NCBI RefSeq assembly: GCF_030770395.1
Contig: NZ_CP132480.1
Location: 1,351,335-1,415,334, forward strand
From: Telluria beijingensis
GTDB lineage: Bacteria; Pseudomonadota; Gammaproteobacteria; Burkholderiales; Burkholderiaceae_D
DNA: 64,000 nucleotides
Reading direction: 5' to 3'
Shown here: positions 41,708-49,726 of the stretch, one piece after another
How positions within the stretch are numbered: position 1 is the stretch's first letter
Layout of the letters: each line of letters begins with the position of its first letter
Notes under the pieces: generated by a model
What the model saw: the letters and a program-made list of their open reading frames with translations, nothing else
Told to the model about the DNA's origin: nothing
Database searches by the model: none
Made by a program: the position numbers and the translations under genes

Positions 41708-42523
41708 TCACGTCTCGACCGCGCCGGCCAACCCGCCCAGGGTGCGCGCCAGGCCATCGACGATGCGCGCCATGCCGTCGTAGTCGATGCGATCCTGCAC
41801 CGCGCCGGGCGGCGCTTCGGCGCGAAAATACGGAAAGCGCAGGAAGCCGGCATCGGTGATCACCAGCGCCGGACTGTCATTCGGCGCACCATGCCTGGAC
41901 AGGGTCAGGCCCATCGCGTGGGCCGGCGCCGCCAGCCCCTGGCGCGCCAGCAGCGGGTCGCTGCGCAGGGCGGCGAGCGCCTGGCGTACCTGCGCCGAGG
42001 CTGCGTGCGTGCCCACGAAGGCCATGAAATTGCCGCCATCATGGTGGCGCGCATCAGCCGCCTGGTCATCGCGCATGAAGAACACGAAGCGGATCTCGGT
42101 GCCGAGCGCGGGCTGCAGCGCCTTGGCGGCGCGCGCCAGTTCGAGCACGGCGGCCGTGCTGGCGGCGCCCATGATGGCGTCAAAGCCCAGGTGGGCGCCG
42201 ACGATGAAGATGCGGTCGGCCCGCGCGCCAGGCGCCACCCTGGATACGGCCACCTCGACGCTCCGGCCGGCATGCGCCGCGTCGCTGCCGCGCCGCACAT
42301 GCGGGGCATAGCCGTAGCGCCGCAGCGCGGTCTCCACGTGGCGCAGTGCGCCGTGGTTATCGGGCGCCACGGGCGCCACGGACGCCAGCGCCTGGGTATG
42401 CGCCTGCAGGCGCGCCGCCAGCGGCGGCTCGCCCGAGCTGCTGTCGACGGTCAGCATGGCCAGCACGATGGCCACGAGGATCGCGAGAATGACTTTCCAG
42501 TGTGAGTTGAAAAAATTGCGCAT
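41708..42523 (-). CDS. membrane-anchored M28-like protein, probably catalytically inactive
   Basis: A 271-residue protein with one N-terminal membrane helix (WKVILAILVAIVLAMLTV) and a periplasmic domain. The domain resembles M28 aminopeptidases: IFIVGAHLGFDAIMGAASTA aligns with the usual VVVGAHYDS...GANDNASG block and EIRFVFFMRDDQAADA with the RFVFFDGEE block. Key zinc ligands after the first His are not evident, so it may not be an active peptidase. I chose ATG 42523 just before the helix. It is convergent with hemW, with no base between. The function is unknown. Confidence 0.6.
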   Translation of the reverse strand: MRNFFNSHWKVILAILVAIVLAMLTVDSSSGEPPLAARLQAHTQALASVAPVAPDNHGALRHVETALRRYGYAPHVRRGSDAAHAGRSVEVAVSRVAPGARADRIFIVGAHLGFDAIMGAASTAAVLELARAAKALQPALGTEIRFVFFMRDDQAADARHHDGGNFMAFVGTHAASAQVRQALAALRSDPLLARQGLAAPAHAMGLTLSRHGAPNDSPALVITDAGFLRFPYFRAEAPPGAVQDRIDYDGMARIVDGLARTLGGLAGAVET

Positions 42524-42621
42524 GGCATCACACGGCGCCGCAGGGCGCATCGTCAGCAGTCGATAAGCCCAGTGTAGTCAAATCGCCGGCGACGTGCGCC
42601 GGCGCGCGGCGCAATTCCGCG

Positions 42622-43743
42622 TCACAACTTGGAGAAAACCGGTCCCGTCGGCTTGCGCTGCCCGGCGCGCATGCGGGCCCGGCGCCGCTGCCACCACAGC
42701 AGCAGGCCGGTCACGCCGAGCGCGGCCAGCACCAGGCCCAGCAGGCCGACGGTCGCTTCTCCCGCCACGCCGCCCAACTCGCCCGTATGCAGTGGATAGA
42801 CGATGGAATTGATGCGGGAGCCGGGATCGAGGCCGTCCCAGCGCTGGCGCGCCAGCACTTCGCCGCTGCGCGGATCGAGCCAGACGGTCGAGCGCCCATT
42901 GGGATGCGGGTCGTCGGGCACCTGCATGCGCACGGCCAGCGGCCGGTCCAGCTGCGGCGTGTACAGGAACAGGCCGATGCGGCCATCCGGAAACGCCGCC
43001 TGCGCGGCGGCGGCCAGCGTGTCGAGCGAGGCCGCCGGGCCGGAACCCTGCGGCAGCCTGGGCGCCGCGACGACCGGCGCGCCGGCCAGCCAGCTGATCC
43101 AGCCGCCGATCGGGCGCCAGGCGAGGTAGGCGCCGGTGGCGATGCTGACGCCCAGGATCAGCGCGAACACCGCGCCGCCCGTGCGGTGCAGGTTGAACGC
43201 GGCGCGCGGCCATCCTTTACCCAGTTCGATGCGCAGCGAGGGCGGCCAGCGGTGCGGCCACCACAGCACGATGCCCGACACCGCCAGCAGCAGGTAGACG
43301 AGGGCGACCACGGCCAGGATCGCCTTGCCGGCCTGCCCCAGCCACAAGGCGCTGTGCAGGCCGTGCAGCAGCGACACCACGCTCTCGTGCTCGCCGCGCC
43401 GGCCCTGCTCGACGCCGCTTGCCGGATGCAGGTAGAGCGCACCGCGCCATTCCCCGCGCACCAGGACCTCGAGCGTGGCGCCGGCCTCGCGCGGCGGGCG
43501 GAAGGTGAAGGCCGCCCTGGGGCCGAATTCGGCGGCCAGGCGTAGCCGCAGCGCTTCCAGGGAAACCGCCGGCGCCGCTGGCTGCTGCGCAGCCACGAAG
43601 TAGGCCGGATGCAGCCAGCGATCCAGCGGCCGCGCCACCACCAGCAGCGAACCGGTCAACCCGGAGACGACCAGGATCCAGCCCAGCCCGAGCGCAGTCC
43701 AGCGATGGGCCTTGAGCCAGAAGCCGCGCAGCGACGCGGTCAT
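42622..43743 (-). CDS. PepSY-associated transmembrane protein
   Basis: A 373-residue inner-membrane protein of the PepSY_TM family: four helices (ALGLGWILVVSGLTGSLLVV, ILAVVALVYLLLAVSGIVLW, AVFALILGVSIATGAYLAW, LLGLVLAALGVTGLLLWW) with periplasmic PepSY-like loops. Conserved histidine-containing contexts (KAHRWTAL, LLHGLHSALWLG, FNLHRTGG) are typical. Members next to TonB-dependent receptors are thought to act as reductases for imported ferric siderophores. The start overlaps the receptor stop by one base, so both are in one operon. Confidence 0.9.
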   Translation of the reverse strand: MTASLRGFWLKAHRWTALGLGWILVVSGLTGSLLVVARPLDRWLHPAYFVAAQQPAAPAVSLEALRLRLAAEFGPRAAFTFRPPREAGATLEVLVRGEWRGALYLHPASGVEQGRRGEHESVVSLLHGLHSALWLGQAGKAILAVVALVYLLLAVSGIVLWWPHRWPPSLRIELGKGWPRAAFNLHRTGGAVFALILGVSIATGAYLAWRPIGGWISWLAGAPVVAAPRLPQGSGPAASLDTLAAAAQAAFPDGRIGLFLYTPQLDRPLAVRMQVPDDPHPNGRSTVWLDPRSGEVLARQRWDGLDPGSRINSIVYPLHTGELGGVAGEATVGLLGLVLAALGVTGLLLWWQRRRARMRAGQRKPTGPVFSKL

Positions 43744-46100
43744 CAGTACGCCAGCCGCAGCTGGACGTAGGCCATGCGCGGCGCGCCGACCATGCGCCCG
43801 CCGTTGGTGTCGGTATTGCGCGTGTAGTAGCGGCGGTCGGCCAGGTTGTTGATCCCCAGCTGGAAGTCGGGCCCCTTCTTGTCCGCCATCTTGTAGCTCA
43901 GTTGCGCGTTCAGCACGCCGAAGCCGGGCACGCGGCCGAGCGCCGCGTTGGCGGTTTCCGCCACCGTGTTGGCGGTGTCGGTGTAGTGCTTGCCTTGTGC
44001 CGTGGCGGACAGGCTCACGGCCCAGGCGTTCCGGGTGTAGCGCGCGCCAAGGGTGCCGGTCTGGCGCGAATAGAAGGGCACGTCGCGGCCCTCGAACTCG
44101 CCCGACTCCTGGATCGCGCGTACGTAGGTGTAGTTGGCGTACAGGTTCAGGCCGGCGAGGGGTCCAGACCTGGCGAGATCGTAGTCGATGGCGAATTCGA
44201 CGCCGTCGTGGGTGGTCGCGCCCAGGTTGCGGAACACGGCCGGGTTGGTGCCCGGGATCGACAGGATCTGGTTATCGAAGCGCAGGTCGAACATGGTCAG
44301 CTCGGAGCGCAGCCGTTCGCCCGCATAGCGCGCGCCAACCTCCAGCGTTTTGGCGACTTCCGGGTCGAGCGGGTTGGTTTCGGACATCGAGTTCAATTGC
44401 GTGTACTGCACCGCGCCGAACGAGGTGCTGTAGGCCGTGTACAGGGTCAGGCGCTCGTTCGGCAGGTAAGAGACGTTCAGCGACGGCAGCGCGCGGCTGT
44501 TGCGGACGTGGAAAGGCGTATCGTCGGCCGTCCCGCTCGGATTGCGCTCGCTCTCGATTTTTTCGTAGCGCACGCCGGGCGTGATCCGCCACTTGTCGTA
44601 GGCGATGCGGTCGTCGACGTAGACCGAGTGCGCGCGCGTGCCGTTCTCGAACACCTGGACGGCGCCGACCTGCTGGCCGGTGGTGCTGTTGGTCGAGTAG
44701 CGCCGGTCGGCCCCGGTCTCGCGGATGTAGCGGTAGCCGACCGTGACGTCGTGGGTGGCCGGTCTCCATGCCAGGCGCTGCGTGTAGCGCGGCTCGAATC
44801 CGCGCACCTCGTTGTCGCGCGGCTGGAAATCGTTGCGGCCCTGGCCCGCATTGGCCAGCGAGCTTTCGCGCGCGCTGTCGTAGGCATAGGCGCGCACTTC
44901 GAATTCCTGCGTGGCCGACAGGGCGTTCACGTAGCCGACGTCGACCTGGTCGCGATCGCCCTTCCAGTAGTCGGTCGGGTGGGTGTTCTGGAACGGGTCG
45001 CGCCCGTACTGGCTCGGTGTGAGGCCGCCCGGCGTCATCGACTTGACGTCGTAGTAGGCGACCTTGCCATAGACCTCGGACGAGGAACCGAGCTTGTAGC
45101 GCCACTTCAGCGCCAGGTCGTTGTAGCGGTCGTCGCTGCCGTCGCGCCAGTGGTCGCCCTCCATGCCCGAATACAGCAGGGCCACGCCGAAACCACTGTC
45201 CAGTTCGGTGCCGAGATAGGCCGAGACCTGCCGGTTCGATCCGCCGCCTTCGTAGGTGTTGTAGCGCGCCGTGGCCTCGGCCGTCAGGCCGCCCTGGCTG
45301 GGCACCGGGCGGGTCTTGAAGTTGACGATGCCGCCCACGTTCTGCGGCCCGTAGCGCACGGCGCCGCCGCCGCGTACGACGTCGATCGAATTGAGGTTGC
45401 CCAGGCTGCTTGGGGCCAGCACCAGGTTCGGCTGGCCGTACGGCGCCATCGCCAGCGGAATCCCGTCGATCAGCATGGTCGAGCGGAAGGAGTTGCGCGG
45501 ATTGAGGCCGCGGATGCCGATGTGCAGGCCGACCGAGCTGCCGGTATTGCTGGTGCTGCCGCTGATCTGCACGCCGGGAATGCCGCGCAGGACGTCGGCG
45601 ATGGTGGAGGCGCCGCTGTCGACGATCTGTTCGCGCCGCACCAGCGTGCGCGCGCCGCCGAAGCCCTGCACGCTGTTCTCCAGGCCGGTGCCGAGCCAGT
45701 CACCGACGACCCGGATGGTCTCCAGCATGCCGATCTCGCGCGGCGCGGCCTCCGCGGTCACGGGCGCGGCCTGGCGCCGGATGACGAAGCCTTCGCCGGA
45801 CTGTGGCATGGCCTGGGCGCCGCTGCCGTCCAGCAGGGCGGCCAGGCCTTCAGGCACCGTGTAGCGTCCGTCCAGGCCGCGGCTGGCCAGGCCGGCCACG
45901 TCCTCGGGACGGAAGGCGATCGTGACGCCGGCTTTGCGCGCGAAGCCGGACAGCGCCTGTGCCAGCGGTCCGGCGGCGATCTTGTAGTGCCGCGCGTCCG
46001 GCGTGGCGGCTTGGGCGCTGGCGGCGGGCGCATGCAGGGCCGCGCCGAGCGCCGTGAATGCGATGAGCGCCAGGGCGGCAGGGGTAGTCGGCGACGCCAA
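43743..46100 (-). CDS. TonB-dependent receptor with FecA-type signalling domain
   Basis: A 785-residue outer-membrane receptor. A signal peptide ending near PAASAQA is followed by a secretin/TonB N-terminal (STN) signalling domain at about residues 40-112 (YKIAAGPLAQALSGFARKAG), a TonB-box-like LETIRVVGDW, the plug (VLRGIPGVQISGSTSNTGSS) and a 22-strand barrel ending in Tyr. The STN domain signals through FecR to FecI, encoded just upstream. Translation starts at TTG 46100, with AAAGGA well placed. The ligand is unknown; the Fec-type layout suggests a ferric chelate. Confidence 0.93.
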   Translation of the reverse strand: MASPTTPAALALIAFTALGAALHAPAASAQAATPDARHYKIAAGPLAQALSGFARKAGVTIAFRPEDVAGLASRGLDGRYTVPEGLAALLDGSGAQAMPQSGEGFVIRRQAAPVTAEAAPREIGMLETIRVVGDWLGTGLENSVQGFGGARTLVRREQIVDSGASTIADVLRGIPGVQISGSTSNTGSSVGLHIGIRGLNPRNSFRSTMLIDGIPLAMAPYGQPNLVLAPSSLGNLNSIDVVRGGGAVRYGPQNVGGIVNFKTRPVPSQGGLTAEATARYNTYEGGGSNRQVSAYLGTELDSGFGVALLYSGMEGDHWRDGSDDRYNDLALKWRYKLGSSSEVYGKVAYYDVKSMTPGGLTPSQYGRDPFQNTHPTDYWKGDRDQVDVGYVNALSATQEFEVRAYAYDSARESSLANAGQGRNDFQPRDNEVRGFEPRYTQRLAWRPATHDVTVGYRYIRETGADRRYSTNSTTGQQVGAVQVFENGTRAHSVYVDDRIAYDKWRITPGVRYEKIESERNPSGTADDTPFHVRNSRALPSLNVSYLPNERLTLYTAYSTSFGAVQYTQLNSMSETNPLDPEVAKTLEVGARYAGERLRSELTMFDLRFDNQILSIPGTNPAVFRNLGATTHDGVEFAIDYDLARSGPLAGLNLYANYTYVRAIQESGEFEGRDVPFYSRQTGTLGARYTRNAWAVSLSATAQGKHYTDTANTVAETANAALGRVPGFGVLNAQLSYKMADKKGPDFQLGINNLADRRYYTRNTDTNGGRMVGAPRMAYVQLRLAY

Positions 46101-46186
46101 AGTGATTCCTTTCGTTTGCTTGATGGCGTATAAGCCGAACCAGCGCTGAAAAAGGGACAGGAGGCGGTAAAAAAATTTGAAAATGC

Positions 46187-47164
46187 TCAGGAGGACGTCA
46201 CCGTGACCCAGTACGCCGTCCGGCGGACGACGCGCACCGGCAGGGTTTGCGCGACGACATCCAGCACATGGTCGGTGTCGCCGAGCTGGAACACGCCGGA
46301 CACGCGCAGGTGGGCCACCTCGGGCGCGCAGCGGACGATGCCGGGGCGGAAGCGCGCCAGCTCCTGCAGGAAGGCGTCGAGCCGCATATCGTCGGCTTCC
46401 AGCATGCCCCGGGTCCAGGCCGGGGCGGCGTTGGGGGCACCGGGCGCGGGCCTGGCCTGCCCGTCGAAGGACTGGGCCGAAAAGCGCACGCTGTCGCCGG
46501 CCTCGAAGATCCTGCGCTCGCCACTGGCGCGCAGCACCACCTCGACCCGGTGTTCGAGCACATGCAGTGCGGTGCGGTCTTCCCCATCCAGCGCGCGCAC
46601 GCTGAAGCGGGTGCCCAGCGCGCGTAGCCGGCCGTGGTCGGTGTCGACCAGGAAGGGGCGCGGCTGGCCGTGCGCATCCGGCGCGGTCTCGACATAGATT
46701 TCGCCGCGCTCCAGTTGCAGCAGGCGCGCAGCGTCGGTATAGCGCACCGCGAGATCGGTGGCCGTGTTGAGCCGCACGGCGCTGCGGTCGGCCAGCAGCA
46801 GGGGGCGCTGCTCGCCGATGCCGGCGCGATAGACACCCTGGGCTTCGCCGCGCAGGATCTGGTAGCCGAACCAGCCGGCCGGCAGCGCCACGCTTATTGT
46901 CGCCAGCGACTTGAGTACGGTGCGCCGCTTGCTACGCGCCTGGCGCGTGAGGACGGGCACGCCCAACGCCGGCGGGACGGCGCCGAATCGTTGTTGCAAC
47001 CGTTCGGCGCGCTGCCAGGCTTGCTCGTGTTCGGGGCGTGCCTGGCGCCAGTGCTCGAAGGCCCGGCGCTCGGCGTCGCCGGCCTCGCCGGAGTGCAGGC
47101 GCACCAGCCAGTCCGCCGCTTCACGGACGACCTGGGGATCGAGCGGCGCGGTAGGATCAGGCAC
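46187..47164 (-). CDS. fecR: FecR-type anti-sigma/sigma-regulator
   Basis: A 325-residue inner-membrane signal transducer. The cytoplasmic N-terminus is a DUF4880 domain (EAADWLVRLHSGEAGDAERR, WRQARPEHEQAWQRAERL). One membrane helix near residue 90 (LATISVALPAGWFGYQIL) is followed by the periplasmic FecR domain (residues about 115-215) that contacts the receptor's STN domain. It lies 6 bp after fecI and before the receptor gene. Confidence 0.92.
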   Translation of the reverse strand: MPDPTAPLDPQVVREAADWLVRLHSGEAGDAERRAFEHWRQARPEHEQAWQRAERLQQRFGAVPPALGVPVLTRQARSKRRTVLKSLATISVALPAGWFGYQILRGEAQGVYRAGIGEQRPLLLADRSAVRLNTATDLAVRYTDAARLLQLERGEIYVETAPDAHGQPRPFLVDTDHGRLRALGTRFSVRALDGEDRTALHVLEHRVEVVLRASGERRIFEAGDSVRFSAQSFDGQARPAPGAPNAAPAWTRGMLEADDMRLDAFLQELARFRPGIVRCAPEVAHLRVSGVFQLGDTDHVLDVVAQTLPVRVVRRTAYWVTVTSS

Positions 47165-47170
47165 GGCGCT

Positions 47171-47656
47171 TCAGCACATCGCGTTCAGGCACAGCTCGAA
47201 GCCCTGCGCCATATAGCGCTTGACCGTGCGGTCGGAAAGGCCGGTGCGCTCGGCGATCTGGACATAGGTCAGCCCTTCGAGCTGCGACAGCACGAACACT
47301 TCGCGCGCCTTGGGCGCCAGCTGGGACAGCATGGCGTCGAGCTGCTGTAGTTCTTGCTGCATGGAGACCAGTTGTTCGGGCGAGTAGGCGAGTTCGTCGG
47401 GGAGGGCGGCGAGCGTTTCCAGCCATGCCTGCTCGAGCGTGCGGCGGCGCCAATGGTCGTTGAGCAGGCCGCGCGCGATGGTGGCCAGGAAGGCGCGCGG
47501 ATCGTGGATGCCGGGGACCTCGTCCGGCCGGCGCAGCAAGCGCAAGAAGGTGTCGTGGGCAAGATCTACCGCGTCATCGGCGCTGTCGAGCCGCTGACGC
47601 AACCAGCGGCATAGCCAGCCGTGGTTATCCTTATAGAGCAATTGGATGGTAGACAT
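47171..47656 (-). CDS. fecI: ECF sigma factor, FecI type
   Basis: A 161-residue extracytoplasmic-function sigma factor. Region 2 contains DDAVDLAHDTFLRLLRR and DPRAFLATIARGLLNDHWRR; region 4 contains AREVFVLSQLEGLTYVQIAE and SDRTVKRYMAQG. It should direct polymerase to the receptor operon when the ligand is bound. I chose ATG 47656; the frame extends to 47707. A Fur-box-like sequence lies about 60 bp upstream. Confidence 0.92.
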   Translation of the reverse strand: MSTIQLLYKDNHGWLCRWLRQRLDSADDAVDLAHDTFLRLLRRPDEVPGIHDPRAFLATIARGLLNDHWRRRTLEQAWLETLAALPDELAYSPEQLVSMQQELQQLDAMLSQLAPKAREVFVLSQLEGLTYVQIAERTGLSDRTVKRYMAQGFELCLNAMC

Positions 47657-47714
47657 GATCGATCCCTCGGAGGTGTGGGGCCATGCGCTGAGGGTTGCAG
47701 AAGACAATTCTAAA

Positions 47715-47729
47715 TGATAGCGATTATTG
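47715..47729 (-). promoter_or_regulatory. candidate Fur box before fecI
   Basis: TGATAGC-G-ATTATTG fits the 7-1-7 Fur pattern TGATAAT-N-ATTATCA at 10 of 14 arm positions. It lies about 60 bp upstream of fecI and 110 bp upstream of the divergent DUF2231 gene. Iron repression of fecI-type genes by Fur is usual. Confidence 0.6.
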
Positions 47730-47840
47730 TTCTCATCTGCAATGACTGCCGCTTACGCTGTGCATACAACCAACTATGCGACAGCCCAGTTTCATGTTCG
47801 ATATCATCGCGTTATCAAAATCACCATTGAGGGAAATTCA

Positions 47841-48272
47841 ATGTCAACCGTGACCACGGCCAGCCCGGCTTACCGAAGCCCGCCCGGCCTGCTGCATACG
47901 ATCCTGCTGGCCGGGAGCGTGTCCCTGTTCCTGGGTGCGCTCCTGAGCGACATCGCCTATTACAAAACCTTCCAGATCCAGTGGAGCAACTTCGCCTCGT
48001 GGCTGATCGCGGGCGCCGAGTTGTTCAGCGGGCTGGCGCTGGTGTTCGCACTGGTCGACCTGATCCGCGCGCATCAGAAGTCGGGGCAGGTGCTGATGTA
48101 CTTCCTGCTGCTGCTGGCGACGTGGTTGCTGGGCCTGTTCAACGCTTTCCAGCACGCCAAGGATGCATGGGCCGTCATGCCGGCCGGACTGGTCATGTCG
48201 GCGGTCGTGTTCGTGCTGATCTGCCTGACGGCCTGGGTCGGCTTGCAGCCACGCGTGGGAGGTGCACGATGA
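47841..48272 (+). CDS. DUF2231-type inner-membrane protein
   Basis: A 143-residue protein with four membrane helices (LLHTILLAGSVSLFLGALLS, FASWLIAGAELFSGLALVFA, VLMYFLLLLATWLLGLFNAF, AGLVMSAVVFVLICLTAWVG), matching the DUF2231 family. ATG 47841 has a good GAGGGA ribosome site; an upstream in-frame ATG at 47727 lies in the fecI promoter region. The stop overlaps the start of the sorbosone-dehydrogenase-like gene (ATGA), so the two proteins probably work together, perhaps in periplasmic electron transfer. Confidence 0.8.
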   Translation: MSTVTTASPAYRSPPGLLHTILLAGSVSLFLGALLSDIAYYKTFQIQWSNFASWLIAGAELFSGLALVFALVDLIRAHQKSGQVLMYFLLLLATWLLGLFNAFQHAKDAWAVMPAGLVMSAVVFVLICLTAWVGLQPRVGGAR

Positions 48273-49564
48273 AGCGCACCAGCACACTGGCATTGATGGG
48301 CGCGGCGCTGCTGCTGAGCGCCTGTACCGAAGGCGAAGGCGCCAAGACCTTGTCGCGCGGGGCCGACCCCACGCTGCCGGATCCGCAGCGCGGCATCATG
48401 CCGAGCATGAAGATCGCCGAGCCGACGCCATGGGGCGACCAGAAGCCGACGGTGCCCGAGGGCTTCAGCGTGACGGCCATCGCGACCGACCTGCAGATTC
48501 CGCGCCAGACGCTGGTGCTGCCGAATGGCGACATCATCGTGGCCGAGGGGCGGGGCGGCAATGCTGCCAAGCTCAAGCCGAAGGACGTGATCGCCGGCTA
48601 CATCAAGGCGCAGGGCAATACCAAGGTCAAGAGCGGCAACCGCCTGACCCTGCTGCGCGATGCCGATGGCGACGGCACGTATGAATTGAAGACCGTGTTC
48701 GCGGCCGACCTGAATGCGCCGTATGGCCTGGCCTACGCCAACAACAAGCTGTACGTGGCCAACCAGGACGAGCTGGTGAGCTTCGACTACCAGGAAGGGC
48801 AGACCAAGGCCGGCGGCGCGCCGACCACGGTCGCCAAGCTGCCGTCCGAGATCAACCACCACTGGACCAAGGCGCTGACCGTCAGTGCCGATGGGCGCTA
48901 CCTGTATGTCGGCATCGGCTCGAACAGCAATATCACCGAGCGCGGCATGGAGGCCGAGGTCGACCGCGCGATGGTGTGGCAGATCGATGCAGCGACCGGT
49001 GCTTATAAACCGTATGCGACCGGCCTGCGTAATCCGACGGCGCTGGCGATGCATCCGGAGACCGGGCAGCTGTGGTCGGTGGTGAATGAACGCGATGAGC
49101 TGGGGCCGGACCTGGTGCCGGATTACCTGACCTCGGTGAAAGAGGGGGGCTTTTATGGCTGGCCTTACGCTTACTGGGGCCCGAATGCCGATCCGCGCGT
49201 GAAGCCGGGCGACCCGGAAAAGGTGAAGGCCACCATCAAGCCGGATTACAGCCTGGGCTCGCACGTCGCGGCGCTGGGCCTGCATTTCTCGTCGTCGGTC
49301 ATGGGCGAGAAGTTTGCCAACGGCGCCTTCGTCGGAGAGCATGGCAGCTGGAACCGTAATCCGCCGGTGGGCTACAAGGTGATCTTCGTGCCGTTTGCCG
49401 ATGGACGTCCTGCGGGTGAGCCGATCGACTTCGTGACGGGTTTCCGTACCGACGAAGGCAAGACGCGCGGGCGGCCGGTGGGCGTGACCGTCGATCCGCG
49501 CGGGGCGCTGATCGTGGCGGACGATCTGGCGAATACGATCTGGAGAGTGACGCGCAATCGTTGA
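48269..49564 (+). CDS. sorbosone dehydrogenase-like PQQ beta-propeller lipoprotein
   Basis: A 431-residue secreted protein with a lipobox (LALMGAALLLSAC) that should anchor it to a membrane. The rest is a six-bladed propeller of the glucose/sorbosone dehydrogenase family: GFSVTAIATDLQIPRQTLVL, RYLYVGIGSNSNITERG, RNPTALAMHPETGQLW, GGFYGWPYAYWG and FVGEHGSWNRNPPVGYKV. Members oxidise sugars or aldoses with PQQ; the substrate is unknown. It forms a two-gene operon with the DUF2231 protein and ends at a strong terminator. Confidence 0.88.
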   Translation: MKRTSTLALMGAALLLSACTEGEGAKTLSRGADPTLPDPQRGIMPSMKIAEPTPWGDQKPTVPEGFSVTAIATDLQIPRQTLVLPNGDIIVAEGRGGNAAKLKPKDVIAGYIKAQGNTKVKSGNRLTLLRDADGDGTYELKTVFAADLNAPYGLAYANNKLYVANQDELVSFDYQEGQTKAGGAPTTVAKLPSEINHHWTKALTVSADGRYLYVGIGSNSNITERGMEAEVDRAMVWQIDAATGAYKPYATGLRNPTALAMHPETGQLWSVVNERDELGPDLVPDYLTSVKEGGFYGWPYAYWGPNADPRVKPGDPEKVKATIKPDYSLGSHVAALGLHFSSSVMGEKFANGAFVGEHGSWNRNPPVGYKVIFVPFADGRPAGEPIDFVTGFRTDEGKTRGRPVGVTVDPRGALIVADDLANTIWRVTRNR

Positions 49565-49587
49565 GCGCGATTGTTCTGAGCATATAA

Positions 49588-49611
49588 AACCGGGCCGCAA
49601 GGCCCGGTTTT
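49588..49611 (+). terminator. intrinsic terminator after the sorbosone dehydrogenase-like gene
   Basis: AACCGGGCC-GCAA-GGCCCGGTTTT: a 9-bp stem with a GCAA tetraloop and a short T-run, 24 bp after the stop. A preceding AAAA makes it usable on both strands. A similar hairpin (ACCGGGCG-CAAG-CGCCCGGT) closes the other side of the T6SS module at 55921-55940. Confidence 0.88.
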
Positions 49612-49726
49612 CGTTTCAAGCTGTACTTTGCTGTGATTGCGCCTTATCAACTACCTCGCTGTGCGCCATGACTATGATCGATTTTGCTCATAGGTATTAG
49701 CACACTGTTTATCGTGAGGTAGGCGC

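Noticed and set aside
42584..42604. CGCCGGCG repeat pair as terminator of the PepSY gene
   Set aside because: Each arm is itself palindromic, the spacing is 5 bp and only ATTTG follows; too weak to call a terminator.
43902..46133. 743-codon open frame on the plus strand
   Set aside because: Antisense to the TonB-dependent receptor and without any family feature.
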